A DNA stretch of 64,000 nt from Bog-473 sp963838835 (GCA_963838835.1 CAWITA010000016.1:248001-312000); one strand, 5' to 3'; positions 17,206 to 27,533 are shown, counted from the stretch's first letter. Notes: generated by a model not told the origin, from the sequence alone. Translations and numbers: made by a program.

Positions 17206-17824
17206 AAGTACCTCCTCCATTGGCGGCCCGAAAGACCGCTACAGCATGCCCCCTGCGCCGCCCGGGGCGAGGTCTACCAATCTGCTACGAATCCCGGGCG
17301 CCCGCCCGTCGCCTTCGACTCCAACTGGTTGTGGGAGGCCAACTCCGGCTTCGAGACTTGGCGGTACTGTGCGGAAATCGCCTGCTGCCCGGCGTTCCGA
17401 GACGTCGTCGAATGTCGTGCGAGCCATTAGTTCACTCGAACCGCCTGGTCCGACGTATGCGGCCTGACCGGACGCTTGTGAGGCTTCTGCGAGCCACCAA
17501 GTGAGGCCGAACGGGTCGGGCGTAGTAGCGCCCGAAGCGCGACCCTCTTGCTAGGACACCCGACAAAGGCCCCCTCTGGGCTGACGAGCCGCTCGTCAAG
17601 AGCTCTTCACGAGCTTTCGGGCCGGTAGTAGTAGCGAGCCCTGCCCCCGACCGCCGGCTATGTAAACAAAATGGGGCGACCCTCTAGCCCTCTTCCGTGG
17701 ATCAGGTGATGACGGAGACGCTTCAGCTGTTCTTACCGCTCACAGGGTACCGTCGGATGCCACCGTCGTCTATCGCCTCGGCTGATCCCGCGCCGACGCC
17801 GCGCCGTCGCTAGCCTGGCCAGTC
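17206..17824. other. Intergenic region, nothing recognised
   Basis: About 620 bases between two divergently oriented genes, the binding protein on the minus strand and the dioxygenase on the plus strand. It must hold both promoters. Short open frames are present on both strands, but none has a good start plus a domain. Confidence 0.4.
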
Positions 17825-19051
17825 ATGACGATCGACTTCCGCACCCGCGACGACGTCGACGTCGAGACGATCGACGTCGCGGACTTCTTCCGGACCCAGC
17901 TGCCCCGCCTGGCGGAGGACCGCTCTGCCCTGGCCGTCCCGGGTGCGCGCGAGCTGGGCGTCCGGCCGTTCACGATCGAGACGATGGCCGGCACCTGGAC
18001 GTTATCGGTCGACGAAGATGCCATCCGGGTGCGCCCCGGTGGCGCTGGGCACGCCGCGGTGCGCCTCGACGCGGACGAGATCACCGACATCGTCCACGAC
18101 CGCCGGACGCCGATGACGCTCCTCGCGGCCGCAACGCTCGACATGCCGACCGGTAACATCAACGACTTCCTCGACTGGTGGGTCGTCCTCCGCTCGCTGC
18201 TCGATGCCCGCGCCGTGCACACCGCGGGTGACGTCACATTCACCGACCGTGACAGTGGCGGTCCGCTCGATCTCCAGCGCTCGTTCAAGGTCGACGACGA
18301 TCCCGTCGACCTGGCCTACTACCTCGGCGAGGCGGGCTACCTCCACCTGACCGAGGTCTTCACGCCCGACGAAATGGCGCAGCTCTCCGCCGACATGGAT
18401 GCCGCCCTCCCGCGCTACCACGACGGTGACGGCCGGTCCTGGTGGGCCACCACCGCCGAAGGCGAGGAGCGGGCCGTGCGCCTGCAGCGGTTCCAGGAGG
18501 AGAGCCTCGCGACTGCGGCCTTGCTGCAGGACGACCGGCTCCTGCGCCTCGCCTCGCTCACGGGCGACGGGCACGTGCCGCGGGACCAGGGCGGCAACAA
18601 GATCGAGGCGCTCGTCAAACCGATCGGGGTTGTCAAGGGCATCTCCGACCTGCCGTGGCACAAGGACTGCAGCCTCGGGCGGCACTCCTCGCGCTGCTGC
18701 AGCCTGACGGTCGGGATCTCGGTCACCGGCGCCGACCAACGCTCGGGCCAGCTCGGGGTCGTGGCCGGTTCCCACCGAGCCCTCGTCCAGCCCGCCTTCT
18801 TCCGAGACTCCTGGGGGTTGCCGGCGGTCCCCCTCCCGACCGGCACCGGCGACGTCACCGTCCACTGCTCGTGCACCCTGCACATGAGCTATGCGCCGGT
18901 CGAGCGGGAACGCCGCGTCATGTACACCGACTTCGTCTTGCCTCCTCGTGCCGGTGACGATCCGGCGCCTGGCAGTGCGGGCCTCATCGATCGGGTCCGC
19001 GAGCGGGCCTACAAAGTCGTCAGCCAGGTCCCGTCGGCCGCTCGTCCTTGA
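17825..19051 (+). CDS. SCP2-like domain fused to PhyH-family dioxygenase
   Basis: A 408-residue protein. Residues ~45-135 look like an SCP2 sterol/lipid-carrier fold (GTWTLSVDEDAIRVRPG, then NDFLDWWVVLRSLLDAR). Residues ~155-395 are a phytanoyl-CoA-dioxygenase-type Fe(II)/2-oxoglutarate oxygenase. Its HxD pair is HKD (279-281), a distal His is in TLHMSYAP (H353), and the 2-oxoglutarate-binding Arg is in the following RERR. GSHRALVQPAFF is the usual segment between them. The fusion suggests hydroxylation of a lipid or sterol held by the carrier domain. The gene is not in an operon. Confidence 0.8.
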   Translation: MTIDFRTRDDVDVETIDVADFFRTQLPRLAEDRSALAVPGARELGVRPFTIETMAGTWTLSVDEDAIRVRPGGAGHAAVRLDADEITDIVHDRRTPMTLLAAATLDMPTGNINDFLDWWVVLRSLLDARAVHTAGDVTFTDRDSGGPLDLQRSFKVDDDPVDLAYYLGEAGYLHLTEVFTPDEMAQLSADMDAALPRYHDGDGRSWWATTAEGEERAVRLQRFQEESLATAALLQDDRLLRLASLTGDGHVPRDQGGNKIEALVKPIGVVKGISDLPWHKDCSLGRHSSRCCSLTVGISVTGADQRSGQLGVVAGSHRALVQPAFFRDSWGLPAVPLPTGTGDVTVHCSCTLHMSYAPVERERRVMYTDFVLPPRAGDDPAPGSAGLIDRVRERAYKVVSQVPSAARP

Positions 19052-19473
19052 GGGTCCCCGATCACCTGCCCCTCCCCAACTTCGATGGCAACCACCTGGA
19101 CATAGTTCACCCACGCTTGAACCCGCCAAGCGGTCAGCGTCTCGTGTACAAGGCAGTCCAGAACCGGGTCAGGTGTCCCCGTACGCCAATGATGTTGAGT
19201 GACCCTGCCGGGATCCACCGCTCCCAAGGTTGTCCTCTGTAGGTTCGGCAGCACCGGAAAAATTCCGGACAATCAGAGGCAAGGCGCGGCGGGCCTCGCT
19301 CGAGAGTCGAGGGTGGAGTGACGGTGGGGGTCGATCTGGCCCAACAGAGCGGCCCATCTCTTGCGAAAATGCCCTGGTCAGGTGGTGGGAAAACCTCGCG
19401 CTTGGCGTGGGAAATCGTGTGAGTCGAGAGGTCCAGTTCCCAGGTCACCGGGTTCTGTCGGTAGCCCACGTCG
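19052..19473. other. Intergenic region with short palindrome
   Basis: About 420 bases between the dioxygenase gene and the tRNA gene. The inverted repeat CCGGAA-AAA-TTCCGG is at 19254-19268. I see no convincing gene; long minus-strand frames here are artefacts that also run through the tRNA. Confidence 0.4.
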
Positions 19474-19557
<84 letters not shown>

Positions 19558-19691
19558 GAGTGACCGGGCAACAGTAGTCGCTGGGCAGGCCCTCGGGTTC
19601 GGCCCAGACCCCCTTCGGGAGGAGAGGTGACCAGGTCAGACGGCTGCCGAATCCCTGCTGAGCGCACCGGACCGGTAATCTCTGGGAGACC

Positions 19692-20349
19692 ATGGGACTC
19701 CAGCAGTTTGAGGAGCGCCTCGAGCGTCTGGTGGAGGGAACGTTGGCCAAGCCGTTTCGAAGCAACCTCCAGCCGGTCGAAATCGGCCGGAGGTTGACGC
19801 GCGAGATGGACCTGCACCGGCGAGTGGGCGTGCGCGGCCTCATCGCGCCCAACGCCTTCGCCGTCACGCTGTCGCCGGCCGACGTCAGCCGCTTCTCGAA
19901 CTTCATCGACGCGCTGTCCCGCGAGCTCTCCGACGCCGCCCGCGAGCACGCCCGGATCGAGGGCTATTCGTTCGTCGGTCCCGGTCGAGGTGGAGATCTT
20001 CGAGGGGTCCAACCTGAAGCCGGGGCGGTTCACCGTCACGGCCGACGTGCACGAGAGCGAGGACGGGGGCTTCCTGGCCGAGCTCGTCCTGCCCGACGGC
20101 AGGCGGGTGACCGTGGGCTCGGAGGCCCTGGTCATCGGCCGGCTCCCCGAGTGCGACGTCGTCCTGCCGGACTCCAACGTGAGCCGGCGCCATGCCGAGC
20201 TGCGGCGGAAGGGTGACGGCGTGTTCGTCACCGATCTCGGCTCCACCAACGGCACCAGGGTCAACGGCACCCCGGTCCGCGAGCAGCTTCTCGCCAGCGG
20301 GGACGAGGTCAGCGTGGGGTCGACGAAACTCATCTTCGAAATGTCGTGA
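19692..20349 (+). CDS. fhaA: FhaA: DUF3662 + FHA domain protein (apparent frameshift)
   Basis: The N-terminal ~100 residues are the DUF3662 domain of FhaA (GLQQFEERLERLVEGTLAKP, then EIGRRLTREMD). The C-terminal FHA domain (TVGSEALVIGRLPECDVVLP, then NVSRRHAEL and DLGSTNGTRVNG) is in the next frame. One extra G near 19983 in CCCGGTCGAG separates them; removing it gives a continuous ~218-residue protein, shorter than typical FhaA because the linker is reduced. FHA domains bind phosphothreonine. Mycobacterial FhaA is a PknB substrate that binds MurJ to control peptidoglycan export. Its stop overlaps the GTG of fhaB. Confidence 0.85.
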
Positions 20350-20883
20350 CGGCACCGGATCCGGTGGCGGTCCTGCTCGCCACGCAGAATCTCAACGCGG
20401 TCCTCCGCATCATGCAGTGGGGGGTCATCGCGCTCGATCTTCCTCTTCTTCCTGCGGGTGCATCCGCGCCGTGTGGGTCGAGATGAGCCCCGCCACCATC
20501 CGCAAGACCCGCTCGGAGCGCCGTCAGGAGCGTCGCCAGGAGCGGGCGGCCGCCCGGCCCGCCCGACTCGCCCCCGTGAGACCCGTCGGCGCCAGCTGTA
20601 CCTCAAGGTGGTCCAGCCTGCTGCGCAGGCCGGACGCACCTACGACCTCGACGACGAGCTGACCATCGGGCGCTCTCCGGGCTGTGGCGTCGCCATGCCC
20701 GAGGACATCTACACCTCGACGCTCCACGCCCGCCTCTTCCGCCGCAACGATCAGCTGTGGGTCGAGGATCTCGGCTCGACCAACGGGACGTTCGTGAACT
20801 CCGAGCAGATCAAGCAGGCGGTGCGCCTCGGCAAGGGCGACCTGCTCCAGATCGGCTCCACCGTCTTCGAGGTCTCGCGGTGA
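20346..20883 (+). CDS. fhaB: FhaB: membrane-anchored FHA protein (apparent frameshifts)
   Basis: GTG 20346 overlaps the fhaA stop (GTGA). The N-terminus is hydrophobic (WGVIAL, then a broken LFFLRV), as in FhaB/FipA, followed by a basic linker rich in RRQER and an intact FHA domain (YDLDDELTIGRSPGCGV, then YTSTLHARLF and DLGSTNGTFVN). Single-base discrepancies near 20436, 20461 and about 20570 break the N-terminal half, and the C-terminal frame from 20458 is clean. FipA/FhaB recruits PknB-phosphorylated partners at the septum. The gene ends by overlapping the GTG of pstP. Confidence 0.8.
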
Positions 20884-22489
20884 CAGTGCTGCGGTCCGGC
20901 TCGGCCACCGACGTCGGGCGTGTTCGCACCGTCAACCAGGACCTGCCGCTCGAGCGACCCAATCTCTACGCGGTGGCCGACGGCATGGGCGGGCACGTCG
21001 GCGGGGAGGTGGCGGCCCGGGTCGCCGTCGAGACGCTCGGAGCAGGCCTTCGAGCGGGCGCCGACGATGGCGGGTCTGCGCGACGCCTTCTCGGAGGCCA
21101 ACACCGCGGTCTGGCACGAAGAGCCAGGTCAACGCCGACCTCCGCGGCATGGGGACCACCCTGACCGCCGTGGCGCTGGTGGGCGGCGCCGGTGGCCGGG
21201 ACGTGCTCGCCCTGGCCAACGTCGGCGACTCGCGGGCCTACGTCTTCTCCGACGGGGAGATCGATCCAGGTCACCGACGACCACAGCCTGGCCGAGGAGC
21301 GGATGCGCCACGGCGAGATGACCGAGGAGGAGGCGGCCGTCCACCCCCAGCGGCACATCCTCACCCGGGCCCTCGGGGTGTCCTCCGAGGTCGAGACCGA
21401 CATGTGGGAGCTCGAGCTGCGCGCCGGGGACCGGGTGCTGCTCTGCTCCGACGGGCTGTCCAACGAGGTGGAGACCGACGAGATGGCCGCCGTGCTGCGG
21501 ACGGTGGCCGACCCCCAGGAGGCTGCGCAACGACTGGTCGACGTGGCCAACGAGCACGGGGGCGCCGACAACATCACGGTGGTCGTCGTCGACGTGCAGG
21601 TGGGGGAGGAGGCGGCGCTACGCGTCCAAGGTCACCCCGCTCACGCTCGGTGCCGCCGCTGCGTCCGCTGCGTCCGCTGCGACGAGCGCTGGGCTCTCGG
21701 CGCAGTCTGTCATCGAGCGAGGAGGCAACGGGCGGCTTGCCGGCGGCTGCGCCGAACGGGTCGCTGGCCTGGGTACCTGTCAGCGGCCACGACCGTTCGG
21801 CCCGGCCGTCCGCCCGGACGACACCCTGGCCCCAGGGGCCCAGCTCGGCTTCGGCGACGAGCCGATGACGCTGGCCGAGTCGGGGCCGCGCAGCGACGAG
21901 TTTCTTTTGGGCGCTGCGGCCTCGGTACCGGTCGCCCGCTCCACGACCCGGGTCCCGCCCGCCGCCGGTGCAACGGGATCCCCGAGAAGGAGAGCCGGGG
22001 CGCGCGCCGCCGGCGGCTGGGGATACCCCGCCGCATCACGCCCAGAGTGATCGGGTTCATCCTCCTGGTGGCGGCGGTGCCGGTCGCGGCGTACTTCGTG
22101 CTGCGCTGGTACGCCTACGACAACTGGGTCGTGACGGTGCAGGGCAACCAGGTCGTGGTGAAGCAGGGCCAGCAGGGCGGTGTGCTCTGGTTCCATCCCA
22201 AGATCGTCGACCGGACCGGCCACACGGTGAGCCAGATCGATCCCAGCCGCGGTGGCGCCGGTGAAGGCGGGTGTCCAGGAGCCCTCGCTTGCACGCAGCG
22301 ATGGCCTACGTCAACGATGATCACCGCAACCACCACGACGACGACCACCACCACAACGACGACCACGCCGCTCAGTCGGTCGACGGCTGGAGCCGCCCGC
22401 GCGCCTCCACGACCACCACGGCCCGACGACACGACGGCGCCCGTGACCGGCGCATTCGATTCCCCGAGCGCCGAAGGCACCCAGCGTAG
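20880..22489 (+). CDS. pstP: PstP: PP2C-type Ser/Thr phosphatase (many apparent frameshifts)
   Basis: Begins GTG 20880 inside the fhaB stop. PP2C motifs appear in order across frames: SATDVGRVRTVNQD, YAVADGMGGHVGGEVA, GMGTTLTAVALVGG, NVGDSRAYVFSDGE, DDHSLAEERMRHGEMTEEEA, RVLLCSDGLSNEVETDEM and GGADNITVVVVD. A ~140-residue linker, one membrane segment (VIGFILLVAAVPVAAYFVL), an extracellular module (GNQVVVKQGQQGGVLWFHPK) and a Thr-rich tail follow. Extra bases near 21040, 21121, 21263, 21621, 22248, 22294 and 22319 break the frame. The 3' end is approximate. The enzyme reverses PknB signalling. Confidence 0.8.
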
Positions 22490-22501
22490 GCTCAGGGCGC
22501 C

Positions 22502-24464
22502 ATGCAACCGGTCGACACACCGCGCGTCTACTCGGGGCGGTACGAGCTGACCCACCTGATCGCCCGCGGTGGCATGGCGCAGGTCTATCGGGCCATGGAC
22601 CGTCAGCTCGACCGACCCGTCGCCCTCAAGGTCCTGTTCCCCGAGCTCTCCGTCGACCGCACCTTCGTGGAGCGCTTCCGGAGGGAGGCCCAGGCCGCTG
22701 CCAACCTCTCGCACCCCAACATCGTCCCCGTCTTCGACTGGGGCGAGGACGACGGCTCGTACTTCATCGTCATGGAGTACGTCGAAGGCCGGCCGCTCTC
22801 CGCCGTCCTGCGCGACCCGCAGCGCCTGCCGCCGATTCAGATCGCGACGATCGGCGCCGGCGTGGCCGCCGCCCTGGCCTTCGCGCACCGGCACGGCGTG
22901 GTGCACCGCGACGTGAAGCCGGGCAACGTCTTGATCACGCCCGAGGGGGACGTGAAGGTGACCGACTTCGGCATCGCACGGGCGGTCAACACCGAGGAGA
23001 GCCTGACCCAGACCGGCGCCGTCATGGGCACGGCGGCCTACTTCTCTCCCGAGCAGGCCGAGGGGAAGGGAGTCGACGCCCGCAGCGACATCTACTCCCT
23101 CGGCGTCGTGCTCTACGAGATGGCGGTCGGCCGTCCTCCCTTCACCGGCGACTCGCCGGTGGCCGTGGCCTCGAAGCACGTTCGAGACACTCCCGTCCTG
23201 CCCCGGGAGATCAACCCGGCGGTGCCGGTGGCGCTCGAGGCCGTCGTGATGAAGGCAATGGCCAAGAACCCCGACGACCGGTACGGGTCGGCCGAGGAGC
23301 TGAGGGCGGACCTCCTCCGCTTCGCCGACGGGCGACCCGTCGAGGCGGGCGACCCGGGCGTCACCTCCATGATGTCCGCGGTCGGGACGACCCAGGCCGT
23401 CCCCGCCTTGACCGGCCGGACCATGGCCATTCCGGCCGGCGGCGGGACGCCTCCCGACCGCGAGGAGCTCGAACGCAAGAAGACGCACGCGCCGGCTCGT
23501 CATCCTCCTGGTCGCGCTGCTGGTCGCGCTCGGCGTGATCACCTTCTTCCTCCTGCGCTCCGTGTTGGGGGGCAATGTCAGCGTGCCCAACGTGGTGGGC
23601 GTTCCGCAGGCCGCTGCCACCCAGACCCTGCAAAACGACAACCTGACGGTCGGCACGACCAGGTTCGAGACGCAACACGCAGGCGAAGGGGATCGTGCTC
23701 TCGACCAACCCGGCGGCGGGTGCTTCCGTGTCGAAGAACTCCGCCGTGAACCTCGTGGTGAGCTCCGGTCCGAACGTCCCGATCGTGGCGGTCCCCACCG
23801 TGACGGGCAAGCAGCTGACGCAGGCGACCCAGCTCATACAGGCCGCCGGTCTCACCCTGGGGCCGGTCCACTACGTGACGAGCCAGAGTCCAATCGGGGT
23901 CGTGCTCAGCCAGGACCCCAATGGGGGTAGCAAGGTCAAGTCGACCGTGCCGATCGTGCTCACCGTGTCGGGCACCCAGACCTCGGTGACGGTGCCCAGC
24001 GTGCTCGGCGCAGTCGCCCGCTTCGGCCGGTGCGACCTTGAGTCAAGCCGGGCTGAACGTGGGCAGCCAGTCGAGCGCCTGCTCGAGTCAGTTCTCGTCG
24101 GGCGTGGTGTCGGCGCAGGACCCCGCCGCGGGGGCGACCATCCCGCCCAACACGTCGGTCAATCTGGTCATCTCGAGCGGAAGCTGCGTTGCGGTTCCCA
24201 ACGTTGTCGGCCAGTCACAGACAGCGGCCCAGACGGCCATCACAGGCGTTGGCCTGGTCGCCAACACAACCTTCGACACGACGTGTGCCGGCGGCGCCAC
24301 GGCCGGGAACGTCGACACCCAGAACCCGGCCGCCAATGCACAAGTGCCAAATGGCAGCACGGTGAACATCTCGGTGTGCCAGCCGCACGACGACCACGTC
24401 GAGCTCGACGACCACGACGACGACGCCCTCGTCCACGACGTCAACGACGACGCCTCACGGCTAG
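22502..24464 (+). CDS. pknB: PknB: PASTA-domain Ser/Thr protein kinase (apparent frameshifts)
   Basis: The N-terminal kinase is intact: Gly loop IARGGMAQVY, Lys43 in ALKVL, HRDVKPGN with Asp137, DFG at 155-157, an activation loop with SLTQTGAVMGTAAYFSPEQ. A juxtamembrane linker, one membrane segment (LVALLVALGVITFFLLR) and four extracellular PASTA domains follow, starting at VSVPNVVGVPQAA, VAVPTVTGKQLTQ, VTVPSVLG and VAVPNVVGQSQ, then a Thr/Ser-rich tail to TAG 24464. Single extra bases near 23491, 23673, 24010 and 24386 shift the frame; removing them gives one ~650-residue kinase. PASTA domains sense muropeptides and lipid II at growth sites. Confidence 0.88.
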
Positions 24465-24478
24465 CCCAGTACGGTCGC

Positions 24479-25074
24479 TCAGCCCGCCCTGCCGGCGGCC
24501 AGCTGTCCGAGGAAGTTGGCCAGCAGCGCCGGGACCCGACGCGGTCAGAACCGACTCCGGGTGGAACTGCACCCCCTCGACGGGCAGCGAACGGTGGCGT
24601 AGCCCCATGACCACGCCGTCTGTCGAGGTGGCGCGTCACTTCCAACTCAGCGGGCACCGATTCGGGACGGACAACCAGTGAGTGGTAGCGCGTGGCCACG
24701 AAGGGGTTGGGCAGCCCGGCGAAGACGCCCTTGCCGTCGTGGTGGATCTCGGAGGTCTTGCCGTGCATCAGATGGGGGGCGCCCACGATCTCCCCGCCGT
24801 AGGCCTGGCCGATGCACTGGTGCCCGAGGCAGACGCCGAGCAGGGGGATTTCCCCGGCCAGGCGGTGGACGACCTCCAGGCTCACGCCACCGTCCTCGGG
24901 CCTGCCTGGACCCGGTGAGATCAAAACGGCATCGGGCCGTTCGGCCCGGATGCCCGCCACGTCGATGGCGTCGTTGCGGAACACCACCGGTTCGGCACCG
25001 AGCTCGCCGAGCTCCTGGACCAGGTTGTAGACGAAAGAGTCGTAGTTGTCGAGGACGAGCACCCGCGGTCCCAT
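24479..25074 (-). CDS. Glutamine amidotransferase, anthranilate/aminodeoxychorismate synthase component II (frameshifted)
   Basis: A class I glutamine amidotransferase of ~197 residues that supplies ammonia for anthranilate (TrpG) or aminodeoxychorismate (PabA). It opens with VLVLDNYDSFVYNLVQELGE. The oxyanion motif is LISPGPGRPED, the nucleophile Cys82 is in LLGVCLGHQ, and the catalytic His-Glu is in VQFHPES, which lies in a shifted frame. Extra bases near 24627 and 24529 break the C-terminus; correcting them gives an end at TGA 24479. It converges on pknB. This gene commonly sits at the pknB-crgA locus in actinobacteria, and the exact substrate cannot be told from sequence. Confidence 0.85.
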
Positions 25075-25137
25075 GGGCCGACGATCGTACTCGGCACCCC
25101 CCGAGCTTCCCGCCGGCGGTGGCTAACCTCTCAGATC

Positions 25138-25452
25138 GTGGCAACCAGCACCAAAGGCCCGGGCGGCGCTTCGCGTAAGGGGAAGTCGGCATCGGGACGA
25201 GCCTCCAAGGTCGGTCGCTACAAGACGGCCGAAGAGAGCGGCCGCTACACCGCGCCCATACCCAAGAGCGTGCGCCACAGCCCGGCCTGGTTCGGTGCGC
25301 TCATCCTCGTGCTGCTCATTGGTGGCGTCGCCGTCATCACCGTCAACTACCTGGCCCACCTGCCGGGGTTGGGACACGGTTCACCCTGGGGGCTCGTCAT
25401 CGGGCTGGTGATGATTTTCGTCGGCTTCCTCATGGCCACGCGGTACCACTAG
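25138..25452 (+). CDS. crgA: CrgA cell-division regulator
   Basis: A 104-residue UPF0233/CrgA protein from GTG 25138. It has a basic, disordered N-terminus (residues ~1-50), then two membrane segments (FGALILVLLIGGVAVITVNY and GLVIGLVMIFVGFLMATRY) joined by a short LPGLGHGSPW turn, the family layout. CrgA coordinates FtsI/FtsZ assembly and septation in actinobacteria. It is divergent from the amidotransferase gene and, with pknB, marks the conserved division locus. Confidence 0.92.
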   Translation: MATSTKGPGGASRKGKSASGRASKVGRYKTAEESGRYTAPIPKSVRHSPAWFGALILVLLIGGVAVITVNYLAHLPGLGHGSPWGLVIGLVMIFVGFLMATRYH

Positions 25453-25552
25453 CTACCAACAAACTGAGCTCGTGCCCTTCCGGCATCTCTTGGCAGCCCC
25501 TGGTCAGAGTCGATCGAGACGTATATGTATCCTTCTGTAACTCCGGCCATTG

Positions 25553-25579
25553 CGGAAGGATAATTCGGTGAACCTTCCG
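25553..25579. promoter_or_regulatory. Inverted repeat between crgA and thiolase gene
   Basis: CGGAAGG (25553-25559) and CCTTCCG (25573-25579) form a perfect 7-base stem with a 13-base AT-rich loop, in the 265-base gap between the convergent crgA and thiolase genes. It may be a bidirectional terminator; the T/A-runs are weak. Confidence 0.4.
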
Positions 25580-25717
25580 TAAAGATGCCGGCCTGATCCC
25601 CGAAGACTTCGGCACGCATCAGCTCGAAGGGTCCATGGTCCGGACACCAGAGCGCCGTCCGACGAGCCAACGTGTGTTCTGACCGCTCGAGCCGTGGCCC
25701 CCCTTAATGGAGAGGGT

Positions 25718-26893
25718 TCAGCCCAGGCGCTCGATGATGGTGGCGTTGGCCAGCCCACCGCCCTCACACATCGTAAGCAGGCCATAACGGCCGTTCGTGC
25801 GCTCCAGCTCGTTGAGGAGTGTGGCCATCAGCTTTCCGCCGGAGGCGCCCAGCGGGTGACCGAGGGCGATGGCGCCACCATTGGGGTTCACGATCTCCAT
25901 GTTGGGGTGGTGCTCCTTCTCCCACGCCAGTACGACCGAGGCGAAGGCCTCGTTGATCTCCACTGCGTCGATGTCGTCCAAGGTGAGCTTGGCCCGCTCC
26001 AGGACGGCGGTCGTCGCCGGGATGGGTCCGGTGAGCATCGTCACGGGGTCCACACCGGCTAACGCGAAGGCGTGGAAGCGGGCCCGTGGCCGGAGCCCGA
26101 GGGCGTTTGCCTTCTCCTCGCTCATGATGAGCACGGCCGAGGCGCCGTCGGTGATCTGCGAGGAGTTCCCCGCCGTGACCTTCCCGTCCTCTTTGAAGGC
26201 GGGCTTCAGCTTGGCCAGTGTCTCGACGGTTGAGTCCGGTCGGATGCCCTCGTCGGACGAGAACATCTCCTCGGTGTCCTTGCCGTCGTCGTCGCGGACG
26301 GCTACCGGCACAATCTCGTTTTCGAAGCGGCCCTCGGCCGTGGCCCGTGCCGCCCGCTGATGGCTCCGGGCCGAGAAGGCGTCGAGGTCCTCACGCGAGA
26401 TGTCCCATTGGTTGGCGATCATTTCGGCGCCGATGCCCTGGCCTGGGAGCCCGGTCTCGGTGTAACGCTGCATCATCCGGGGTCCGAAAGGATACCCAAG
26501 CTCGCGCACGACCGAGGAACCCATCGGCGTTCTCGTCATTGATTCCACACCGGCCGCGATCGCGACGTCGTACGCCCCGGCCATGACGCCCTGAGCGGCG
26601 AAGTGCAGCGCCTGCTGGGAGGAGCCACACTGGCGGTCGATGGTGGTGCCGGGCACGGATTCGGGCCAGCCCGCCGCCAGCACGGCGTTCCGGCCGACGT
26701 TGAGTGACTGCTCAGCCACCTGCATGACGCAGCCCATGATCACGTCGTCGATCAGGGCGGGGTCGAGCTGGTTGCGCTCAGCCACCGCCTTGAGGGCTTC
26801 GGAGGCCAGGTCGACGGCGTGCCAGTTGCGGAGCTTCCCGTTGCGCTTCCCGCCGGGGGTCCGGACGGCGTCGACGATCACTGCGGTGGTCAT
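25718..26893 (-). CDS. Acetyl-CoA C-acyltransferase (thiolase)
   Basis: A 391-residue degradative/biosynthetic thiolase. The acyl-accepting Cys89 is in TTIDRQCGSSQQALHF, the catalytic His in NPNGGAIALGHPLGASGG, and the second Cys in LLTMCEGGGLANATI. It cleaves 3-ketoacyl-CoA or condenses acyl-CoAs. ATG 26893 is chosen over the in-frame start 15 bases upstream because GGGAGGAG lies 6 bases before it. It is divergent from the thioesterase gene at 27038, which suggests a shared acyl-CoA control region. Confidence 0.93.
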   Translation of the reverse strand: MTTAVIVDAVRTPGGKRNGKLRNWHAVDLASEALKAVAERNQLDPALIDDVIMGCVMQVAEQSLNVGRNAVLAAGWPESVPGTTIDRQCGSSQQALHFAAQGVMAGAYDVAIAAGVESMTRTPMGSSVVRELGYPFGPRMMQRYTETGLPGQGIGAEMIANQWDISREDLDAFSARSHQRAARATAEGRFENEIVPVAVRDDDGKDTEEMFSSDEGIRPDSTVETLAKLKPAFKEDGKVTAGNSSQITDGASAVLIMSEEKANALGLRPRARFHAFALAGVDPVTMLTGPIPATTAVLERAKLTLDDIDAVEINEAFASVVLAWEKEHHPNMEIVNPNGGAIALGHPLGASGGKLMATLLNELERTNGRYGLLTMCEGGGLANATIIERLG

Positions 26894-27037
26894 GGTGTCT
26901 CCTCCCAATCCGGCAAGCCGATTGGCGCCTCGCCGGTTCAGTCAGCGGATCAGATCATTCTACCCGTCACGAAAAACGGGGCCACCGGGCGTGAAGCGTC
27001 GGGCAGCTCGGCGCCGGCCCGGTATGGTCTGCCCCCG

Positions 27038-27502
27038 GTGAGCCGCACAGGTAAGGACATGGACCGCTGGTTGGGCGACGGAGGAATGCCGATTATCGCC
27101 ATCGTGGGCGGCGAGTTCAGGGACTATGGCGTCGACGGGGAGGAACTGGGCTGGGTCGCCGGGACCTTCACCCCGACCGACATGGCCTGCAACCCACACG
27201 GGATCACCCAGGCGGGCGTCCACTCTCTCCTGCTCGACGCGTGCATGAACTTTGCCATCAACGCCGCCCTCCCGGGCAAGGCTCGTACCCGCAGCACGCT
27301 CGAACTGAAGACCGAGTGCATGCGCCCCGCCATGAGGGGCGACCGGTTCGCGCTGCGCGGCGAGGTCGTGCGGATGGCAAAGCAGGTTGCTTACGGCGAA
27401 GCGACCGTGCGCAGTGGCGAGGGCCTGCTGGTCAGCCGGGCCACCGGGACCTTTCTCCTGCATCGACCGGATCCCGACCAGAACTCCGCTTCCTCCGCCT
27501 GA
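27038..27502 (+). CDS. PaaI/hotdog-fold thioesterase
   Basis: A ~154-residue hotdog-fold protein. The central helix region is GITQAGVHSLLLDACMNFAI, where 4HBT-type thioesterases have HGG-x-LAxLxDxA, followed by strands TRSTLELKTECMRPAMRGDR and YGEATVRSGEGLLVSRATGT. It probably hydrolyses an acyl-CoA. GTG 27038 or ATG 27059 may be the start; the latter has GTAAGGA nearby. It lies divergent to the thiolase gene. Confidence 0.75.
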   Translation: MSRTGKDMDRWLGDGGMPIIAIVGGEFRDYGVDGEELGWVAGTFTPTDMACNPHGITQAGVHSLLLDACMNFAINAALPGKARTRSTLELKTECMRPAMRGDRFALRGEVVRMAKQVAYGEATVRSGEGLLVSRATGTFLLHRPDPDQNSASSA

Positions 27503-27533
27503 TCTCCACCGGGTCCCATCCTGCGGCCCCGGG

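Noticed and set aside
19983..24464. fhaA, fhaB, pstP and pknB as true pseudogenes
   Set aside because: All catalytic and binding motifs remain, only single bases are out of place, and these genes are normally essential. Sequence error is the simpler reading.
25449..25785. Minus-strand frames between crgA and the thiolase gene
   Set aside because: No domain, poor starts, and overlap with the thiolase 3' end.
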